Assembly: GCF_030848805.1 (NCBI RefSeq)
Contig: NC_092359.1
Coordinates: 18,875,579 to 18,939,578 of the forward strand
DNA: 64,000 nucleotides
Direction: 5' to 3'
From: Temnothorax longispinosus
Lineage: Eukaryota > Arthropoda > Insecta > Hymenoptera > Formicidae
Within the stretch, counting starts at the first letter, position 1, and each line of letters starts with the position of its first letter. The notes under the pieces were generated by a model. That model was given only the letters and a program-made list of their open reading frames with translations, did no database searches and was not told where the DNA came from. The position numbers and the translations under genes are program-made. Positions 57,530 through 64,000 of the stretch are shown piece by piece.

Positions 57530-57784
57530 TTAACCCTTAAAAGCTTCATTTCAAATCTCAACTACTTGAAGCTGCACTGTCCATATATAAACCTTCTTGA
57601 TCGTGTATAACTCTAGATCTAATCGACCAAATTAAAAAAAAATTACATATGAAATAGGAGTAGAAAAACTGAAAAATATAATAGAATTAGAAAAATTGCC
57701 AATAATTAATATTAAATCGTCCGAAAACATCAATTTTTGAAGATATATGGACTATATATGGACCTGGTAGCTTTTGAAAGTTAA
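57530..57784. mobile_element. Possible piggyBac-type MITE, 255 bp
   Basis: Two TTAA tetranucleotides (57530-57533 and 57781-57784) flank imperfect inverted ends. The left reads CCCTTAAAAGCT; the complement of the right reads CTTTCAAAAGCT. Further in, GTCCATATATA on the left faces TATATATGGAC on the right. TTAA targets with ends beginning in C are typical of piggyBac-like elements. There is no coding capacity. The end matches are short, so chance is possible. Confidence 0.4.
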
Positions 57785-58291
57785 TCATAAATACAAAATG
57801 CAAAATTATGAGAGATTACAATTACGAGGAAACTTCGGAAGCGTGTGTAACGTTGCATATAGAGTTTGGGATCCGTTAGTTGTATTTAATAACCTCGCAA
57901 TAAGGAGGATAATTTCATTACGGTGTATCTATGGCATACTCGATCGGACCTTGAACACGTCACAAGCGCCGTGGATTTTGTGGAACGTGCTCGCAATAAA
58001 GACAACGCGCGCGTCGCCGCCGGACCAAAAAAGCGGAAGCTATGCGGTGCGCGGGAAAGGGAGAACGGATTGCATCCTAGTTGCGGCGCAATAGCGGGAA
58101 GCTCGCGGCGTTAATATCGCGCTTTATTGTGCAGCCTTTCACGGCCGATGAGAAGTGCAAGAGTCTCTTTTGCGGCTCTCAGGTGCCTCTTCCTTGATGC
58201 GGCTACGTGTGTACCGAGCCGTCGGTGTGCCTACGTATGTGTGCGCGTCGATATCCGGCCGTGGCATCATATCCGGTTTTCGCGAAAGAGA

Positions 58292-58358
<67 letters not shown>

Positions 58359-61300
58359 TCTCTCTTCCGAGTAAGCGCAACGGCTAAATTACAATTAGAT
58401 AAAAAAGAGAATCAAGTTTCACCCTGAGAGATAGTCGCGATGTTCATCGTGCGTTGTCCCGATCGATCTAGTCCGCGGCATGGGCACCGACAAGCGCCTT
58501 CCCCGCGGAAATAATGCACGATGTTGTGTCGTCGTAATGTTGCTAACGGGCGCGGCCGCCGCGAATTTCGCGGCGACATACACCCGGCAAAAATGTGTCA
58601 GTCGCAGAGCAGAAACGCTCCGTCGTCGTACGTGGCGTGGATGTTTTGCGGCGATTTCGTTGACGTTGCCTGTTTCAGGAAGCACCGGGGATACCCAGCG
58701 CCCATCCTTATGCAGCTTCCTCCATGACTGCGTAACGTGAATGTAATTCCTATTATCGGAAAGGAGCAGGAAAAGAGAAACGTGACTCTTGCATCGCTTC
58801 CCGCTCGCTATACAGCTCGCTATCATTGTATCCGTTGCATGTGCGCGACGGGGTATATATATACGTGAATACGCGCGTACGTGCGTACTTATACACCGTC
58901 AGAGAAAATATGAACTTTACGCCGTAGGTACGGCGAGTTCGTCTTCGAAAAGACGAAAAGTTACGGTGGAAGTTCAGCGCCGTAATTTGCGAGCAGCTCC
59001 AACGCATAAAGAATCAACGCGAAACTTAAGTTCGTAGCAAAACCTACGTATCTGTGTGTACAACTATTATGCCCGCAGACATTAAGATATGCTCGCAGGT
59101 GCTCGCCTTTGTCTAAATACTCTAAATATATTCCGTTTTCATTTTCTGCCCCATGAAGTACCTTACACTATCTACTAACGCACAATTAAGTCATTTTATG
59201 ACCGGCGGAAATTCTTCGGTCTCATATATTTAAATAAATTATGTAAACTTTTTCGTTTGAATATCGCGAGTACTCTCGAGTTCAGTGGGAGAACATAAAG
59301 TTTCAGAAACTTCAAAAGTTGCACCAATCCTTTAAACATTGTTTGCTCCCGGGGTCCGCGCGTTCACGAGGTCCGCGAAAAGTTTTCCCCGCAAGTAATT
59401 TGGGCTTGGACTTTAACGTATGCGCTCGCTTAAAAGAACGACGCGAAAATACACGAGTCACCGCTCGATACTTGGGCGAATAATAATAATCGTCCGCCTA
59501 ACGGCGAATAATAAGATCGATCGTACCCGCCAAACCATTGTCTGACGGCGAGCGAGCCGCGCCGCGGCCGGGCCAGGCCGGGCCACGCCGGAATGGGGAA
59601 TAAGTAGTTTGATGGTCCACGAGATTTCTGAGAAGCGGAGTTCGGATTGAATCGGATCGGGCACTCCCGTGAAATCGCAGAAATGGCGAATCCACCTCTA
59701 CCACCAAGTTAAATTTAGAACTCAATTGCGGTCGTTCGCGACCATTCGTTAACCCCGCCATTATACTCCGCTCTGTCCGTTCTCCTTTCTCTCTCTCTCT
59801 CGCTCTCTCTCTCTTTCATCCCTGTGTGCGCGCCTCCCTCAACCAACCCGTACCAACCACCTTTAACTAATGGGCGCGACCACTACCCGTCCAGTTAGGT
59901 ACGTTCTTTTATATCCACTCGTCAATCAGAGACACAACACTCGAAGACGTTTTCTTCCTCGGTACTTTTCCGTAAGAAAGCTCGTAATCGTAAAAACAGA
60001 CATTTCGCCCGCAAATCCCCGTCCGCTCTATTATAATTTTTTTTCGCCGTCCGTGACGGCGTTTATATTTTTCGGTAAATCCGCGTGCGTCATTACCGGT
60101 TCCCACGCCGCCGTCATCGACCTTTCGTGATCCGTTTGATTTCATGGGCCGTTAAGTCTCGATTATACCGCCGCTTTCCGGATGATTCTACCGCGCGTTA
60201 ACAAAGTAAGATACGTTGAGAACGGAAGTATATGATGGGAAAGTAGACAGGTGGAAAGAATGTATTCAGATAAAAAATATCCTTAAAACCTTTCGAAAAT
60301 AAATTCACAATCATATTTGTTTGCTTTAGACAAAAATGACATAAAGTTTCGACAGTTTATGTTTAATCCGCAGAAAATGATTATGAAAGCAAATGTACAT
60401 AGAATTACGGTAGTGCTTGAGTTGAGTGGCATTAACATTCTCGGGTTGAAAAGAAACTGGAAATTTGATTGGAACCTTGTTTTACAGGGCGGAGGCGCGA
60501 AAGTAGAAGTGCAAACTCGAAGAGATCAGCGAGGGAGGTTCGCGTGCCGTGGCTCTTCATCCCCGGATTTATGGAATCGACCCTGGAGGCTAAAATAATA
60601 AAATTCCGCGGCAAACGTCGAATATACAGCTTTAACTTGGCCTTGAGGAATCGAGGCGCATAGGGGGTCAGGTGCGACGGTATAATCGAGACTCTTGCTT
60701 TGATATAATCTTCCTAGATAACACCGACTGTGAATAGAAAGCATACAAACCGAAGACATACCTGAGCATGACGAGAAAGGGAGATTATATACCTCGCGAT
60801 AAAAGAAACCTAGACCGTGCTGCGTACAGGGCGAACATATGTATAGAGAAATTACGAAAACTACAATCGGAAGCAAAATTGTAGACACCGTTCGACGGAT
60901 TTCGCGTTACAAAGCTTGTTAGAGACAAGCACGATTCGTAACGGCAAAGACAAATACATAACAAAGCGCAATCAAGCATAATAATAAAGAGAAAGATGCG
61001 AATACGAGAATATCTCACAAAGCGTACGGAAGAATGAAAGCATCGATTGTTGTACGCGCATTAACAGTGTATCTGATATTTATTAAAAAGAGAAAGAAAT
61101 TATTCGGGCATTATTAATCCCGCAGAGCGATTCTGCAAAAGTGAAGCGGCAAAAATTTTTATTCCGCAACATTGCGACGATTTCAATAAAGCGCAGCGAA
61201 AAACAAAAAAATAAACAAGAACGGCACGAAGTTGCGGTGAAAACGGAGCGGCCACGTCTGCCGGCTAGAAAATATTTTTTCTGACAGTTGAATTTTCTAC

Positions 61301-64000
61301 TCGTTCGCGACCGATACCGTCCGATTCGCTTCTGACGATAGGGATTCGTGAATTCTCCAACGAAATCGTTAATCGCGAAGTTCGCTATCTCCCCAACAAC
61401 GAAAGTTGTCCCGCGTTTGGCGGTCCGAGTTGCGGAAGTAGAAAGTACCGAGGGGACGAGGACCGTTGTCACGGAGCCAAAATACCCATCGCCGAAACTG
61501 GGCTAAACTTTTTTCCGTCTCTTCCAGTCGGCACCGGGACTAGTTAGGAATATCCCGGGGCGCGTGTACGTGTCGAATCCAAACGATAACATAATGCGAT
61601 TCGCGAAATAGGGAGGCGCGGCCGTAAATTTCGGGCCCGTTCGAGCGGTTACAGCCGGCGCGATAACACAGCCGCCGAATAGGTACCTTGCAAATGAAAG
61701 AATGATGCATCCCGCGGGACGATGAAGAAAAGTTACGTCGGATATAAAAGCCGGGGTACAAGGAAAAACGGGCGTAACGTCTCCCGATACGAGATGCAAT
61801 CAACCGCGGCGCGAGGAGGTGAGATTTAGTAATATAATATTTCCGTCTACACATATGCTTGCGGCTTTACTGAAAAATACAGACAAAACACGATAAAAAG
61901 AAGAGGAGAATTATACCCGCATGTTTTTCACATCGTGCATATGGGAATTTAACTCTTAATTTTTACGTACGGCCAGTATTGTAAGTTCCATTGGACTTAA
62001 TCAGACCGAAATTATTCTATATATTATGCGATAATTACACGATTCAGTGTGAGCCATGGTGCGATTAACCTACCGTTGTGCAAACTGTTGCCGTAGGATA
62101 TCTAAAAATGTAGAAAATGTATTTTACTCTAATACCTTTCTTTGTATCTTCATTATCCTCAATATTACGGTAGAATGAATAAAAACGTGTCGACTGCATT
62201 TTAATAACTTTATAACTCGAAAGCGTTTTTAATACATCACGTATAGTATTAACAAATGCATTTTCAAGATAATCATCAGACGCGAGTAATAAATATTTTC
62301 TTCGATACAAAATACTTTTAAAACGAATGGACGTGCAGGGAAGGTAGCGGGGAAAATATATACTGTAAAATAATTCGCTGTAGAAAGCGCATTTGTAACA
62401 AAGATATTAAACAGCACTTTATCCATTACAATGTTACAGGGCTACGGATTTCGGCTAAGTCGCACGCGTGCCTGCAACGCTTCGAGAAAGGACCCGTGTT
62501 AAAAGAATTCGACGAGAGACGCGTAAAAATAGAGAAAGCTAGACGAGACACCGACGAGGAGGAAATAAAATCGTCGCCACGATTCGACGAAGAAGGAGGG
62601 GTATTACTCCGTTATAGATTGCATCATCACAAACTGGCGTTAAGATGCCCTCTCTCTTTCTCTCTCTCTCTCCCTTCCTGTCTCAATTTTACTGCGGTCA
62701 GCCGCCTCGGGATACTTCGTGGGTATAAAAATCATAAACGCGACGCAGTAATAAACGTAGCTTTACCACCCAGGGGGTTTTTACAGGCGACGCAGAGCTG
62801 TACAGCTTCATGATTCTACGAATCCGTCGTCCGTGTTTGGCAACGTACACGGCGCTTCGATGCACCTGCCCGTATGAAGATATTTATGGATCTACCTAAC
62901 ACGGCGGACTAAGGCGCGCTTAAGGCGGAAGTAGAGCCGGCGGATGGAGAATGTTTCCTTGTTACCGCGTGGTATTTAAATAACTCGGTGAACTTGGAAC
63001 GCGAGTTGAAATTACGACACAGAACAAGGAAAAGATAAAATATAATTGGAATTATATAATTAGATAATTTGTAGAACACTCTAATTAATGAGGTACGAAT
63101 GAACCGCATGTGTGCGATACAATAATCGTGTACACTTTTATCAAGATCTTATTTTTTTGTAGTATTTCCAAGATATAATCTTCCGAATTATCTCTGTTCC
63201 GATCTCTTCTTCAGTTAACTGCTGTTTATGAACTAAATAAAATTGTCTCTTTTCTTATACAATATTCGAGAAGAAACATAGAAAAAAAAAGAAAACCAAA
63301 CAACGATATCGCACGGATATCTGTGCTTATTTGCGATTCGTATTGACCCAATTTTATTGATCAAAAATATAATCACAAATATAATATATATCGATTCATT
63401 TAATTAAACATGTAAATTTATTTAATCAATTACACAGATATGTAAAATCATTTAATTAGTTATCACTTTATTTAAATAGTTAATCAATTCACTATTAATC
63501 CGCAAATAATTCGCAAATATTTATGTAACGCACGACAAAATAAAAGACGAATAAAACTGTAAAACGTTGCATTTTTCTTTCGCAGAAATGCCAGAAAGAA
63601 AAAAAAATTACTAATTTACCTATGCAATTTTTATTGTTAGTCGCGATTGACGCGAAGAAATTTAACCAACAGGTCACTTTCATCGGGATTTGATGTATAT
63701 ACATTCGTCCCCACAGCGAGTCTATTTCAAGAGACGGCGAGAGTCCCCAGAAGGAAGCCACTCGATTTATTTTTAATTCGAACGCGGGATACCTGCATCT
63801 GCTCGTACCTCGTAAACCCGCAGACCTTCGTACATCGCGTATCCGCGCTTAGGAGATTTACGCCCGACGTTAAAAGGGACCATAACCCTGGCGATATCGT
63901 CCGTCGGATAATTACCAGAAAACGTCTATAAATCGCGCCGTGATGCGCGGTTTATTAAGCGCGTAATACGCCCGACTCTCGCCGTTGTTGTAATCCGATG
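57785..64000. other. Non-coding region at the right edge; no gene supported
   Basis: Mixed AT-rich and CpG-rich sequence. Open frames are short, overlapping and without domains. A (TC)n microsatellite at 58295-58354 and a smaller CT tract near 59788-59816 are visible. The shg signal-peptide exon could lie here or beyond the edge, but I cannot identify it. Confidence 0.4.
58295..58354. repeat. (TC)30 microsatellite
   Basis: About 60 bases of TC dinucleotides, followed by imperfect continuation to about 58368. It generates spurious Ser/Leu-rich open frames on the plus strand. Confidence 0.97.

Noticed and set aside
60526..61018. Minus-strand frames with signal-peptide-like N-termini, considered as shg exon 1
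   Set aside because: The openings use non-ATG codons and there is no donor in the phase that shg requires.

Overview
This is nuclear DNA from an insect, most likely an ant or another aculeate hymenopteran. The genes carry short GT-AG introns, exons are scattered, the non-coding DNA is rich in CpG and microsatellites, and two genes are insect-specific in form: a DE-cadherin with a single EGF and laminin-G unit, and an adipokinetic hormone precursor starting QLNFSTGW. Four genes can be supported, all on the minus strand, so transcription runs from high to low coordinates. All exon borders were read by eye from splice signals, reading phase and family resemblance. No alignment or RNA data were used.

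Region by region: (1) 1-5500 holds the start of a gene resembling TULP4 (tubby-related protein 4). One coding exon (4465-4560) lies beside a CpG-rich promoter (about 4561-5500). The rest of the gene runs off the left edge. (2) 7206-18082 holds a four-coding-exon gene for a giant secreted chitin-binding protein. It has a signal peptide, a peritrophin-A (CBM14) domain, about 63 tandem copies of a 41-residue Ser/Glu/Gly/Lys/Asp-rich unit in one 8.1-kb exon, then two more CBM14 domains. Four single-base deletions break the frame in this assembly. (3) 18949-19487 holds the adipokinetic hormone (AKH) gene in two coding exons. (4) 19588-26256 is intergenic and contains a palindromic MITE and one orphan exon-like segment on the plus strand. 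(5) 26257-34142 holds shotgun (shg, DE-cadherin). Thirteen consecutive coding exons join in phase to 1,436 codons covering the ectodomain from the first visible cadherin repeat to the stop. The signal-peptide exon is not identified. (6) 34143-64000 has no exon I can assert. It is probably the long 5' intron and upstream region of shg, and it contains an inverted-repeat element carrying a tRNA-like sequence, a possible piggyBac-type MITE, simple repeats and one weak 74-bp candidate exon.

The four genes do not form a pathway. shg builds adherens junctions, AKH mobilises energy stores, the chitin-binding protein is extracellular, and TULP4 proteins are intracellular WD40/SOCS/tubby proteins. The most unusual object is the chitin-binding repeat protein. 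Each unit offers Ser-Gly sites in acidic context and six Ser-x-Glu motifs, and nearly all variation among units is synonymous. That suggests a selected, heavily modified acidic polymer anchored to chitin at both ends.
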